Notes: generated by a model not told the origin, from the letters alone. A stretch of DNA of 50,696 bases from Acidocella facilis ATCC 35904 (GCF_000687875.1 NZ_JHYG01000014.1:1-50696), one strand, 5' to 3'. Numbered from the stretch's first letter, positions 24,539-33,466 are shown. Numbers and translations are program-made.

Positions 24539-25774
24539 TCAATCCTCGCTCTCTTCGGAGAGGCCGAGCAGCGCCTGGGCACTGCCGGCCTCCACCACTT
24601 CCACGGTTTTCAGAACCCGGTGCATCACCCGCGTGCGGGTGCGCACTTTTTCGATATTATTGCTCATCGTGCTGGCATTGGCGGCGAGCTTGGCCAGGGC
24701 GTCGTCCATCTTCACCATCTCGGTCTTGGTGGCGCCGAGGATCTGGCCGATTTCGCCGGCGCGCTTTTCAAGGTCGAGCGTGACATGGCCGAGATGGATG
24801 GTCTGTAGCAAGGCCGGCAGCAGAGACGGGCCGAGCACGATGACACGCTCGCGGGCGCGAACATCGTCGATCAGGCCGGGAATGCGCGCCACCTCGGCGA
24901 AGAGCCCGTCCGAGGGCAAATAAAGCACGCCGAAATCCACGGTCTCCGGCGGGCAGATATATTTCTCGCGGATCTTGCGGGCCTCGCCGCGAATGCGCAG
25001 GGCTAGACCGTCGCGGGCAGCGCGCTCGGCCTCGGCATCCGCGCCATCGGCGGCGGTGAGCAGCCGGTCATAATCCTCGGTCGGGAATTTCGCGTCGATC
25101 GGCAGCCAGAGCAGCTCGCGCGAGGGCATGCGCAAGGCGAAATCCACCCGTTCGCGGGAGGTATCCTTCAGCGCGAAATTCGGCTGGTAGGTGCCGGGGG
25201 GCAAGATCTGCTCCAGCAGCGCCGCCAGCTGCGCCTCGCCCCAGCCGCCACGGGTTTTTACGTTGGAGAAGAGCCGCTTGAGGTCGCCGACCTGTTTGGC
25301 GGCGGATTGCACCTCGCCCATCGCCTGCTGCACCTGGGCGAACTGTTCCAGCACGCGGGCGAAGGAGGCGGTCATTTGCTGCTCCACCGCCTCGTGCAGC
25401 TTTTCATTCACGCTGGTCTGGATGGCGGCGAGGCGGGTTTCGATGGTCTGGATGGTTTTCTGCGCCTCTTCGCCCGCCTGGCGGCGCAGCCCATCGATAG
25501 TGGCGGCGACATTCTGGGTGGCAGCGGCGATCTGCTCGAAGGATTTCGCCAGCGCATCGGTGGTGCCGCTCTGGATCGCCTGGGTGAGGCGGCCTTCCAT
25601 GGCGGCCAGCGCCGAGCGGGTGAACTCCGCCTCGGCGCGGTTGCCGGCGAGGAGCTTGTCCAGCTCCAGCTTCAGGCGTGGTGGCGCGCCTAGCGCGGCG
25701 CGCCAGGCGAGGACGGCGAAAACCAGGGCGCCGAGGGCGGCGAGCAGAGCGAGGGCGGGGAGCAACGTATCCAT
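24539..25774 (-). CDS. rmuC: DNA recombination protein RmuC
   Basis: The 411-residue RmuC-family protein is thought to limit inversions at short inverted repeats. It has an N-terminal membrane segment (LLPALALLAALGALVFAVLAW), a long coiled coil (about 50-190) and the nuclease-like RmuC domain with KTRGGWGEAQLAALLEQILPP, LLWLPIDAKFPTEDYDRL and YLPSDGLFAEV. Biochemical activity is poorly known. It is the first gene of the rmuC-pepF pair and is divergent from the slipin gene. Confidence 0.94.
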   Translation of the reverse strand: MDTLLPALALLAALGALVFAVLAWRAALGAPPRLKLELDKLLAGNRAEAEFTRSALAAMEGRLTQAIQSGTTDALAKSFEQIAAATQNVAATIDGLRRQAGEEAQKTIQTIETRLAAIQTSVNEKLHEAVEQQMTASFARVLEQFAQVQQAMGEVQSAAKQVGDLKRLFSNVKTRGGWGEAQLAALLEQILPPGTYQPNFALKDTSRERVDFALRMPSRELLWLPIDAKFPTEDYDRLLTAADGADAEAERAARDGLALRIRGEARKIREKYICPPETVDFGVLYLPSDGLFAEVARIPGLIDDVRARERVIVLGPSLLPALLQTIHLGHVTLDLEKRAGEIGQILGATKTEMVKMDDALAKLAANASTMSNNIEKVRTRTRVMHRVLKTVEVVEAGSAQALLGLSEESED

Positions 25775-25858
25775 ACCGGCAGGCTAGCACCAAAGCCGCC
25801 CGAGTCGCAGGCGGGGCTATTGTCTGCTAGGCTGGGGCCAAGGTCGGAGGAGCTGGAC

Positions 25859-26749
25859 ATGAATAATGCCGTGACCGTCATTGCCGTTATCGTCGCGCTG
25901 GTCGGCGTCGCCATCAGCTATGTTTTGCATGCCTACAGCATCGGCGCCGTCTTCGTCGTCATCGCCGTCATTCTGGCGCTGACGCTGCGCACGGCGGCGG
26001 AATGGGAGCGCGCGGTGGTGCTGCGGCTGGGCCGCTTTGCCGGCGTGCGCGGGCCGGGGCTGTATTTCCTGATCCCGGCGATCGAGACCGTCTATGCCGT
26101 GGTGGATACGCGCCGGCAGAGCACCCGGATTTCCGCCGAGGATACGCTGACCGCCGATGCGGTGTCCGTGACGATGGATTCGATCCTGTTCTGGCGGGTG
26201 GTGGATGTGAAACGCGCCGCCACCGAGCTGACGGATTATCAGAACATGATCGCCCAGGTGGCGCAGACCTCGCTGCGCGAGGTGATTTCCGCCACCACGA
26301 TGAGCGATATTCTCTCCAACCGCGAGGCGATGGATGAGCGGTTGCAGGCGCTGATCCGCCGCAAATCCGATGGCTGGGGGCTGGGGGATATCGCGGTGGA
26401 GATCCGGGATGTGAAAATCCCGCGTGAGCTGAACGATGCGATGAGCCGCAACGCCCAGGCGGAGAAAGAGAAACAGGCGCGGGTGACGCTGGCGAGCGCT
26501 GAGATCGCCATCGCCCAGCAAATTGTCGACGCGGCGCGGATCTATCAGGACAATCCGGTGGCGTTGCAGATCCGCCAGATGGGGCTGATTTACGACATGA
26601 ACAAGGATCGCGGGGCGACGATTCTGGTGCCGACGACGATGACCCAGGCGCTGGGCGAGGTGCTGGCGCTGAACGCCGCGGCCCAGCAGGCAAATGCCCA
26701 GCCGCAGCGCCAGGCACCGCCGCCCGCTGGGTCCGTGCCGCAGGCTTAG
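25859..26749 (+). CDS. slipin (stomatin-like SPFH membrane protein)
   Basis: This 296-residue protein has two N-terminal hydrophobic segments (VTVIAVIVALVGVAISYVL and IGAVFVVIAVILAL) followed by an SPFH/band-7 domain (ERAVVLRLGRFAGVRGPGLYFLIP, then a coiled coil to QAEKEKQARVTLASAE). Slipins organise membrane microdomains. The ATG at 25859 has GGAGGAG upstream; an earlier in-frame start lacks one. The usual NfeD partner gene is absent here. The 3' end overlaps the convergent efflux gene by four bases. Confidence 0.92.
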   Translation: MNNAVTVIAVIVALVGVAISYVLHAYSIGAVFVVIAVILALTLRTAAEWERAVVLRLGRFAGVRGPGLYFLIPAIETVYAVVDTRRQSTRISAEDTLTADAVSVTMDSILFWRVVDVKRAATELTDYQNMIAQVAQTSLREVISATTMSDILSNREAMDERLQALIRRKSDGWGLGDIAVEIRDVKIPRELNDAMSRNAQAEKEKQARVTLASAEIAIAQQIVDAARIYQDNPVALQIRQMGLIYDMNKDRGATILVPTTMTQALGEVLALNAAAQQANAQPQRQAPPPAGSVPQA

Positions 26750-28329
26750 CGCGGGTCCGCCAGCGTATCCGCCGCACCCGGCGCAATCGGCGGGGCCGGG
26801 TTGATCGGCGGCGGCGTCACCGCCTGCTCGTTCTCCTGCCAGCCGCCGCCAAGGGCGGTGTAGAGCGTGGCGGCATCGACATCGAGCTGCGCCTGGGCCT
26901 GGATTTCCTGCTGGTTGGCGGACACCAGACTGTCCTGTGCCTGCAAGGCCGGGAGCAGGCTGGCGAGCCCGTGCTGGTAGCGGCTTTGCGCCAGGTTGAA
27001 GGAAATCTGCGCGGCCTGGGCGGTGCCTTGCGCATCGGTAAGCGCCTGCTGGTCCTCCCGATAGGCGACCAGGGCATTCTCCACCTCCGCCAGCGCGTTC
27101 AGCACCGTGGCGCGATATTGCAGCGCCGCGTTGGCCTGGGAGATGCGCGCCAGCCGCAGGTTGGAGGAGAGCTTGCCGCCCTCGAAAATCGGCAGCGAGA
27201 TCGAGGGGCCGAAAGCGTAGAAGAGATTGGCCCAGTTGGTGAGGTAGGAGGCATCCAGCGCGTGGAAGCCGACGCTGCCGGTCAGCGAAATATCCGGGTA
27301 GAAGCTGGCGACGGCAACGCCGATCTGCGCGGTGGCGGCGTGGAGATTATCCTCGGCCTCGCGAATATCCGGGCGGCGGCGCGCCAGGCTGGCGGGGACG
27401 CCGGTGCCGATCAAGGCGGGCGGCGTCGGCAAGGGTGTTGCCTGCGCCAGCTGCGCATCCAGCGCGCCGGGCGGCTTCCCGGTGAGGATGTCGATCTGCG
27501 TCATGTCCTGCGCCACCTGTTTGATGTAGGTGGGCAGTTTCGCCTGCTGGCCGAGATAGGCGGTGCGGGCCTGCTCGACATCGCTTTGCGGCGCGAGGCC
27601 ATGGGCCGCCTGGCTCTGGGTGAGATGCAAGGTGAGTGCCGTGGCCTGGACGTTCTGCTGCTGCTGCGCCAGTGCGGCCTGGGCGGCGCGCAGCTGGAAA
27701 TAGGCCTGGGCGATTTGGGATTCCAGCATCACCAGCGATTCCCGCGCCGCATCATTCGCCTCGTCGGCATTGGCTTTGGCGGCTTCCACCTGGCGGCGGA
27801 CCTTGCCGAACAGATCCAGCTCCCAGCTGGAGGAGAGGCTGTAGGAATAGAGATTGATCGGCTGGCCCAGTGAATCCAGCGCGCTGCTGGCGCCATTGCT
27901 GAGGGTGGCGCCGCTGCCGGGCGAGATGCTGTTGGCCTGCTGCGCGAGCTGGTTCAGCTGGCTGTAGGCGCCGCCGGATTCCGCCAGGCCCTTCAGCCCT
28001 TCCTGCTCGCGCTTGAAGGAGCCGGTGGCGCCCAGAGTCGGCAGGCCGGCGGCGCGGCTGGTGACCACATTCTCATGTGCCTGCTCGACGCGCAGCAGCG
28101 CCTCCTGCAAGGAGGGGCTGCCGGCGATGGCATCGCGCATCAGGCTGGTGAGAACAGGATCGTTGAAGCCGGCCCACCAGTTCGGGTTGGGGGCGTTCCG
28201 CGCCACGCCGGGGGCGCTGTTATGGTAGGCGCTGCCGGCGGGCGGTGCCGGCGGCTGGAAATTCGGCCCCAGCGTGCAGCCGCCGAGGAGCAAGGCGAGG
28301 CTCAGAGGGAGGCGTTGGGTCTGTTTCAT
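26746..28329 (-). CDS. outer-membrane efflux lipoprotein (NodT/OprM type)
   Basis: This 527-residue TolC-like outer-membrane factor has lipobox LLLGGC (Cys18) and the NodT-type start TLGPNFQPPAPP. Two repeats of the outer-membrane efflux domain follow, with RRPDIREAEDNLHAATAQIGVAVASFYPDISLTG and AYREDQQALTDAQ. The C-terminal tail is proline-rich. It forms the exit duct for the DHA2 permease and HlyD adaptor encoded upstream, and its start overlaps the permease stop as ATGA. Confidence 0.94.
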   Translation of the reverse strand: MKQTQRLPLSLALLLGGCTLGPNFQPPAPPAGSAYHNSAPGVARNAPNPNWWAGFNDPVLTSLMRDAIAGSPSLQEALLRVEQAHENVVTSRAAGLPTLGATGSFKREQEGLKGLAESGGAYSQLNQLAQQANSISPGSGATLSNGASSALDSLGQPINLYSYSLSSSWELDLFGKVRRQVEAAKANADEANDAARESLVMLESQIAQAYFQLRAAQAALAQQQQNVQATALTLHLTQSQAAHGLAPQSDVEQARTAYLGQQAKLPTYIKQVAQDMTQIDILTGKPPGALDAQLAQATPLPTPPALIGTGVPASLARRRPDIREAEDNLHAATAQIGVAVASFYPDISLTGSVGFHALDASYLTNWANLFYAFGPSISLPIFEGGKLSSNLRLARISQANAALQYRATVLNALAEVENALVAYREDQQALTDAQGTAQAAQISFNLAQSRYQHGLASLLPALQAQDSLVSANQQEIQAQAQLDVDAATLYTALGGGWQENEQAVTPPPINPAPPIAPGAADTLADPR

Positions 28330-29888
28330 GAGGCCTTCTTCTTGCGGACTTGACGGGAGGACATCAGCAGCGCCGTGGGGATCAGCAGCAGGGCCAGCAG
28401 GCCAGTATACCAGAACAGATCGTTATAGGCGAGCACGGCGCGTTGGGTGGCCAGCATCTGCTCCACCTGCCCCGGTGCCGCGGCCAGGGCCTTGGCGAAG
28501 GCGGTGCCGTGATTTTGCATCGATTGCGCGATCTGGCTGAGCAGATTGTTGTAGGGCGTGGAGGCGCCGCTGAGATGATCGACCATATAGCTCTGATGGA
28601 TCTGCTCGCGTTCGCTGACGATGGCGGTTGAGATGGAAATGCCGATGCCACCGAAGACGTTGCGGCTCATCGAGAACAAGGCCGCGGCGTCGCCGTTCAT
28701 TTCGCGCGGCAAGGTGTAGTAGGCGGCGGTGCTGATGGGCACGAACAGGAAGGCGAGCCCGGCGGTTTGCGCGGCGCGCATTTCCACCAGCCGGTCGAAA
28801 CTCTCCTGCGGGATCAGATGCATCGAGTAGAACAGCGAACTCGCCAGCACCAGCCCGCCAAAGGCGATGATGAACTTCACCGGAATCACCTTCATCAAAC
28901 GTTGCACGATGGGGATCAGCATGATGATGACGACCGCACCGGGGGCGAGCACCAGACCGGAGAGCGTGGCGGTGTAGCCAAGCTCGATCTGCGCGAATTG
29001 CGGGATGACGACGGCCGAGGAATAGAGCACCAGCCCCATGATGCCGATCTGGGTGAAGCCGAAGGCAAAATTGCGATCCTTCAGCACCCGCAGATCCACC
29101 GCCGGATGTTTCGTATAAAGCAGGTAGAGGCTGCCGAAAATGAAGGCGAGGGCGGAGATGCCCAGCATGACGGCGATGAAGTGTGAGCCGAACCAGTCAT
29201 AATCCTCGCCGCGATCAACCGCGATTTCCAGGCAGCCCAGCGCCAAGGCGATGAAGATGGCGCCGATATAATCGAACGGCGGGGCGGTTTCCTTGTCGCG
29301 CTTCACCTCGTCGGAATCCTGCACGAAATTCATCACGCCGAGAAAGGTGAAGATGCCGACGGGAACATTGATGAGGAAGATCAGATGCCAGCTATAGGTG
29401 TCGGTCAGCCAGCCGCCGAGCAGCGGGCCCAGCACCGGTGCGACGACGATGGCGACGGCGGAGAGCGAAAAGGCGGCGGCGCGCTTTTCCGGCGGGAAGG
29501 CATCGAGAATGATGGCCTGTTGCAAAGGCTGCAGGCCACCGCCGAAAAATCCCTGAATGGCGCGAAACAGCAGCAACTGGGTGAAGCTGATTGCCAGCCC
29601 GCAGCCGAGCGAGGCGAGGGTGAACACGCCGATGCAGATGAGAAAGAAGCGCTTGCGCCCGATGCGCCGTGAGAGCGAGCCGGACAGAGTGAGCACGATG
29701 GCGTTGGCGACCAGATAGGTCGTCAACGCCCAGGCGCTGTCATCGTTGGAGACGGAGAGCGAGCCGGCGATGTGGGTGAGCGAGACATTGACGATGGTGG
29801 TGTCCAGCACCTCCATGAAGGCCGCCAGCGTGACGATGAGCGCGATCACCCACGGGTTGGCCGAACGCGTCTGCGCGGCCCCGGGCAT
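28326..29888 (-). CDS. DHA2-family drug/proton antiporter (EmrB/QacA type)
   Basis: This 520-residue permease has about 14 membrane segments. Motif D1-like text LDTTIVNVSLTHIAGSLS, motif A-like SGSLSRRIGRKRFFL and motif C text VLGPLLGGWLTDTYSWHLIFLINVPVGI are present, typical of EmrB. Together with the HlyD adaptor (TAATG overlap upstream) and the outer-membrane factor downstream, it makes a tripartite pump for hydrophobic drugs or organic acids. Aromatic acids are conceivable substrates given the degradation genes, but that is speculation. Confidence 0.94.
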   Translation of the reverse strand: MPGAAQTRSANPWVIALIVTLAAFMEVLDTTIVNVSLTHIAGSLSVSNDDSAWALTTYLVANAIVLTLSGSLSRRIGRKRFFLICIGVFTLASLGCGLAISFTQLLLFRAIQGFFGGGLQPLQQAIILDAFPPEKRAAAFSLSAVAIVVAPVLGPLLGGWLTDTYSWHLIFLINVPVGIFTFLGVMNFVQDSDEVKRDKETAPPFDYIGAIFIALALGCLEIAVDRGEDYDWFGSHFIAVMLGISALAFIFGSLYLLYTKHPAVDLRVLKDRNFAFGFTQIGIMGLVLYSSAVVIPQFAQIELGYTATLSGLVLAPGAVVIIMLIPIVQRLMKVIPVKFIIAFGGLVLASSLFYSMHLIPQESFDRLVEMRAAQTAGLAFLFVPISTAAYYTLPREMNGDAAALFSMSRNVFGGIGISISTAIVSEREQIHQSYMVDHLSGASTPYNNLLSQIAQSMQNHGTAFAKALAAAPGQVEQMLATQRAVLAYNDLFWYTGLLALLLIPTALLMSSRQVRKKKAS

Positions 29889-31006
29889 TATTCATGCACC
29901 GTGGGGGTCACGGAAATGCCGTAGGGCAGCACCGGCATGTTCGCCGGCATGCCGCTATCGATGACGATCTTCACCGGCACGCGGCGCACGATTTTCACGA
30001 AATTGCCGGTGGCGTTTTCGGCCGGGAAGGCGGTGAACACGGCGCCCGATCCCTGCTGGATGCTTTGTACATGGCCGTGCAGGGTGATCGACGAGTAGGC
30101 ATCGATGCCCATCGTTACCTTGTCGCCGATCTTCATGTGGGCGAGCTGGGTTTCCTTGAAATTCGCGGTGACCCAGAAATCCTTGGTCACGATGTAGAAA
30201 ATCTGCGTCCCCGCCTGCAGATAGGTGCCGAGCTGGACATTGCGTTTGGTGATCCAGCCATCCTGCGGGGCGCGGATATAATTGTAGGACAATGCGGTTT
30301 TGGCGGCGCGCAGATTGGCCTGCGCCTGCGCTACATCGGCCTCGCGCTGCGCCACCTGCTGCTGGGCGGTGTCGATATTATCCTGCACCAGAGAGGCGGT
30401 TTTCAAATTTGCGTCGGCCTGCTTCACCTGCGCCTCGGCGCTGGCGAGCTGGGTGTTGCTCTGGTCGATATCGGTCTGGGCGGTGGCGCGCTGGTCCACC
30501 GAGAGCTGCCGGCGGTAATTGCGCTGCGCGTCCAAGAGCTGCGCCTTGGCCTGGGCCAGCTGCGCCTGCGCGGTTTCAAGCTGGGCCGGAGCGCGAACCT
30601 GTTCCTCCCTCAGATTGACCTGGGCGGCGGTGAGATTGGCGTTGGCGAGCTGGAGATTGGCTTGCGCCTGGGCCAGCTGCGCCTCATTGGCGCGCGGGTC
30701 CACCACCGCCAGCAAATCACCCTTATGCACATAGCTGTTGTCATTGACATAGAGCGCGGTGACGTAGCCGGAGGTGTTGGTGGCCATGGAGACGGCGTTG
30801 CCGTCAGTATAGGCGTCGTCGGTGGAAACCTCGCCCATCGTCGCCAGCCAATAGATCATGCCGGCAATGACCACCACCACCAGCAGGATGCCGGCGATGA
30901 TCAGCGGCAGCTTGCTGCGCGGCTTCTGCTCGGTGTTGGCGTCATTCTGCTGCGTGGGGGCCGGTTTATCCTGGCCCTGATCCGTCTGCCCATTTTCGTT
31001 CGCCAC
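29888..31006 (-). CDS. HlyD/EmrA-family membrane-fusion protein
   Basis: This 372-residue periplasmic adaptor has a cytoplasmic Lys/Gln-rich N-terminus, one membrane anchor (LPLIIAGILLVVVVIAGMIYWL) and the lipoyl half-motif VSTDDAYTDGNAVSMATNTSG. A long helical hairpin rich in AQA/QAQ repeats follows (about 110-230), then the beta-barrel part with APQDGWITKRNVQLGTYLQAG. The start is GTG at 31006 with GGAG seven bases before. The operator and most of a dispersed repeat lie in its leader. Confidence 0.93.
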   Translation of the reverse strand: MANENGQTDQGQDKPAPTQQNDANTEQKPRSKLPLIIAGILLVVVVIAGMIYWLATMGEVSTDDAYTDGNAVSMATNTSGYVTALYVNDNSYVHKGDLLAVVDPRANEAQLAQAQANLQLANANLTAAQVNLREEQVRAPAQLETAQAQLAQAKAQLLDAQRNYRRQLSVDQRATAQTDIDQSNTQLASAEAQVKQADANLKTASLVQDNIDTAQQQVAQREADVAQAQANLRAAKTALSYNYIRAPQDGWITKRNVQLGTYLQAGTQIFYIVTKDFWVTANFKETQLAHMKIGDKVTMGIDAYSSITLHGHVQSIQQGSGAVFTAFPAENATGNFVKIVRRVPVKIVIDSGMPANMPVLPYGISVTPTVHE

Positions 31007-31087
31007 CTGCTGCTCCGTAATTTCGAGACGGTCTCTAACAGTAGCGCGAGAGGGGTTTGCACCTCCTCGCTCTACTCATGGTTTATC

Positions 31088-31144
31088 GAGCAATTTCATG
31101 TGTTTATCTTGACGCTGCCGCGTCAATCTAAACACATATTGCTC
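31088..31144 (-). repeat. 57-bp dispersed palindrome, copy 4 (extended unit from 31040)
   Basis: The arms are GAGCAATTTCATGTGTTTATC and the near-complement ending TAAACACATATTGCTC, with TGACGC/GCGTCA inside. The unit extends leftward to GTAGCGCGAGAGGGG at 31040-31054, the inverse of the far flank of copy 3. It sits between the TetR operator and the HlyD start codon, so it would be transcribed in the efflux mRNA leader. Confidence 0.85.
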
Positions 31145-31158
31145 TAGCTTTCGACAAT

Positions 31159-31183
31159 AATGTACTGTATCAGACAGTACATT
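31159..31183. promoter_or_regulatory. 25-bp palindromic operator for the TetR-family regulator
   Basis: AATGTACTGT, 5-base spacer ATCAG, ACAGTACATT: perfect 10-base arms. It lies in the divergent region between the efflux operon and the tetR gene, 153 bases from the HlyD start and 113 bases from the TetR start, the usual place for an autoregulated TetR-type operator. Confidence 0.82.
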
Positions 31184-31295
31184 TCTTGTCGATGAAGGGA
31201 AGCCGCCTTGGTGGCGATCTGCATGAGAGATATGCAGCCCTGGCCTGCATGAAACCCCGCCTGGTTTTACGATGCTGTAATGCGCTGTTTATGGG

Positions 31296-31943
31296 ATGAT
31301 GATGCAGGACGAACGCGTTGAAAAAGACCCTCACGATGCGGCGGCCCGGCCCCGGCTGGAGGCGCGGCGGCGGGCTTTTCTGGATGCCGCGGCCCAAAGC
31401 TTTCTGGAAAAAGGCTATGCCGGCACCACGCTTGATGATGTGATCGCCCGCTCAGGCGGGTCGCGGCAGACGCTGTATCAGCTGTTTGGCGGTAAACAGG
31501 GGCTGTTCGAGGCGCTGGTGACGGAGCGGGTGCGCGCCATTTTCGGGGATTTCGAAGGCGATGAACTGGATGGGCGGCCACCAGAAGACGTGTTGCCACC
31601 ATTGGGGGTGAGATTTCTCACCACCATCACCTGCCCCGCGGCTTTGGGCATGTACCGGCTGGTGTTCGCCGAGAGTGCGGCGATGAAGGAGGTGGGCGAG
31701 GCTTTCTGGCGGGCCGGGCCGCAAGCGCTGCGCAGGCTGCTGACAGGCTATTTCGCCGGGCAGGTGAAACGCGGCACACTGCGCCTGACGCGCCCGGATT
31801 ATGCGGCCTCCGCCTTTGCCGGCATGCTGATCGGCAATTTGCACACTGAATGCGTGCTGGGCTTGCGTGAAACGCCTGGCCCCGAGGAGATTGAGGAACG
31901 CGTGAAGGAAATTGTCAGATTATTCCTGGATGGCGCGCGCTGA
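31296..31943 (+). CDS. TetR-family repressor of the efflux operon
   Basis: This 215-residue regulator has an N-terminal helix-turn-helix (about 22-68, RRRAFLDAAAQSFLEKGYAGTTLDDVIARSGGSRQTLYQLFG) and a C-terminal ligand domain with the TetR_C text RLLTGYFAGQVKRGTLRL and FAGMLIGNLHTE. By position it should repress the divergent emr-type operon through the 25-bp palindrome and be released by a pump substrate. Three consecutive in-frame ATGs (31296, 31299, 31302) are possible starts. A perfect terminator hairpin follows. Confidence 0.93.
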   Translation: MMMQDERVEKDPHDAAARPRLEARRRAFLDAAAQSFLEKGYAGTTLDDVIARSGGSRQTLYQLFGGKQGLFEALVTERVRAIFGDFEGDELDGRPPEDVLPPLGVRFLTTITCPAALGMYRLVFAESAAMKEVGEAFWRAGPQALRRLLTGYFAGQVKRGTLRLTRPDYAASAFAGMLIGNLHTECVLGLRETPGPEEIEERVKEIVRLFLDGAR

Positions 31944-31947
31944 GCCA

Positions 31948-31979
31948 AAGGAAAAGGGGCCTCGCGGCCCCTTTTCCTT
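31948..31979. terminator. bidirectional terminator between tetR and carD
   Basis: AAGGAAAAGGGGCC, loop TCGC, GGCCCCTTTTCCTT: a perfect 14-base stem with A-rich and T-rich ends, so it can stop both the rightward tetR and leftward carD transcripts. It overlaps the carD stop codon. Confidence 0.9.
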
Positions 31980-32649
31980 ATTCCGATTTCAGATGCGCCA
32001 GCAGCTTCTCGATGGCTGTGGGCTTATCCACCTGCTCCAGCGCCGCATATTCGGCCGCCAGGCGGTCCAGCGCGGATTCATAGATCTGCCGCTCGGAGAA
32101 GGACTGGTCCGGCTGGCCGGCATTGCGGTGCAAATCCCGTACCACTTCGGCGATGGCGGACGGGTCGCCGGAATTGATCTTCGCCTCATATTCCTGGGCG
32201 CGGCGTGACCACATGGTGCGCTTGATGCGCGCCCGGCCCTTCAGCACCGCCAGCACCTCGTCGAAGCTCTTCTTGGAGGTGAGCTTGCGCAGGCCGGCGG
32301 TGCGCGCCTTGGTGGTCGGCACGCGCAGGGTCATGCGGTTTTCATCGAAGGTGATGCAGATCAGCTCCAGCGTATGGCCGGCGATCTCTTCCACCGCGAT
32401 GCGGTCCACCTTGCCGACGCCATGGGTCGGGTAGACGACATAATCGCCTTCCTTGAAGATTTCCGCCTTGGCTGGGGCACGGGGCGGGGCCAGCGGGCGG
32501 ATCGGCCCGGCCGGCACGCCGCCATGCATCACCACGGCGGGCTGGGTCTCGGCTTTCGGGGTTTCGGGGGTGGGCGCCGCGGCCACGGCTTCGTCCTGTT
32601 CGGGTTTCGCGGCCTTCCTGGAAGCGCCGCTCTTCTGCTTATCCGTCAT
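31978..32649 (-). CDS. carD: CarD/CdnL-family RNA polymerase-binding regulator
   Basis: This 223-residue protein has a low-complexity Ala/Pro/Lys/Glu-rich N-terminus (about 1-60). A CarD N-terminal Tudor-like domain that binds the polymerase beta subunit follows (FKEGDYVVYPTHGVGKVDRI, then RMTLRVPTTKA), then a helical DNA-contacting domain (LKGRARIKRTMWSRRAQEYEAKINSGD to YESALDRLAAEYA). CdnL-type proteins stabilise open complexes, notably at rRNA promoters. The ATG at 32649 with GGAG upstream is used. Its N-terminal extension is longer than in minimal CdnL proteins. Confidence 0.93.
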   Translation of the reverse strand: MTDKQKSGASRKAAKPEQDEAVAAAPTPETPKAETQPAVVMHGGVPAGPIRPLAPPRAPAKAEIFKEGDYVVYPTHGVGKVDRIAVEEIAGHTLELICITFDENRMTLRVPTTKARTAGLRKLTSKKSFDEVLAVLKGRARIKRTMWSRRAQEYEAKINSGDPSAIAEVVRDLHRNAGQPDQSFSERQIYESALDRLAAEYAALEQVDKPTAIEKLLAHLKSE

Positions 32650-32699
32650 CACCACTCCGCTGGGAGGCGCCCGCCAGAGGGCGCCGCCAAAATATGAAG

Positions 32700-32725
32700 G
32701 CCGGGTGCGGCCGCCCGCACCCGGC
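32700..32725. repeat. GC-rich hairpin between fdxA and carD
   Basis: CCGGGTGCGG at 32701-32710 pairs with CCGCACCCGG at 32715-32724 around CCGC, with one further G-C pair outside. There is no clear T-run on the minus strand, so it may be a weak fdxA terminator or an attenuating hairpin before carD. Confidence 0.5.
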
Positions 32726-32783
32726 TGACATGGAACATCCATACCATAAATTCAGCCGCCCGTCACCCGCCGGGCGGAAGCGC

Positions 32784-33116
32784 TCAGGGCGTGCCCGGCT
32801 CCAGCGACAGCAGCGCCTCTTTGCCCGGCTTGTCCTTCCACTCATTGGCGTCGGCCGGCGGGGTGCCCTTGCGGGTGATGTTCGGCCAGCTCTTGGAGAG
32901 TTCGCGGTTGCGCTCCAGCCAGGCCATGGCACGGTCGTCGCTATCGGGCAGGATCGCCTCGGCAGGGCATTCCGGCTCGCAGACGCCGCAATCGATGCAT
33001 TCATCCGGGTTGATGGCCAGGAAGTTCTCGCCGACATAGAAACAGTCGACCGGGCAAACTTCGACGCAATCCATGAATTTGCACTTGATGCAGTTCTCTG
33101 TGACCACGTAGGTCAT
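32784..33116 (-). CDS. fdxA: seven-iron ferredoxin FdxA
   Basis: This 110-residue ferredoxin is of the [3Fe-4S][4Fe-4S] type. Cysteines at 9, 17 and 50 suit the 3Fe cluster, and those at 21, 40, 43 and 46 the 4Fe cluster (VCPVDCFY and [12 protein letters not shown]). The C-terminal extension ([16 protein letters not shown]) is typical of alphaproteobacterial FdxA. It is an electron carrier of undefined partner. AGGAG precedes the ATG. Confidence 0.96.
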   Translation of the reverse strand: MTYVVTENCIKCKFMDCVEVCPVDCFYVGENFLAINPDECIDCGVCEPECPAEAILPDSDDRAMAWLERNRELSKSWPNITRKGTPPADANEWKDKPGKEALLSLEPGTP

Positions 33117-33192
33117 CGGGTACTCCTGAAAGCTCGCGTAAGAATTTTGCTCCCCTATGCGCGTGGGAGGGGAGGGTGGTCAAGGCGGCGGA

Positions 33193-33465
33193 TTAGCCAA
33201 TCTCCCGATACAGCGCCTGTGCCAGCATCGCGGAGCCTCTGCGTTCAGGCAGGAACAGAATTTCCACCACCTTTACCCCTTGCGGCAACGCCAGGGTCAG
33301 CACGTCGCCGGGGCGGAGCTTGGCATGGGGTTTGTCGGTGGGCTGGCGGTTGATGCGCACCCCGCCTTGATCCACCAGCGCCTCCGCCACCGAACGGGTT
33401 TTGCAGAAGCGCGCGAAAACCAGGAACTTATCCAGCCGCAGCCAGTCTGTTCCTGGGTCCGTCAA
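33193..33465 (-). CDS. S4-domain RNA-binding protein (Hsp15-like)
   Basis: This 90-residue protein consists mostly of an S4 domain (LRLDKFLVFARFCKTRSVAEALVDQGGVRIN, then PGDVLTLAL). Relatives bind stalled 50S subunits with nascent chains (Hsp15). The only plausible start is TTG at 33465, one base after the TGA of the upstream helicase, which suggests translational coupling. No good ribosome site is seen, so the true start could differ by a few codons. Confidence 0.82.
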   Translation of the reverse strand: MTDPGTDWLRLDKFLVFARFCKTRSVAEALVDQGGVRINRQPTDKPHAKLRPGDVLTLALPQGVKVVEILFLPERRGSAMLAQALYREIG

Positions 33466-33466
33466 A

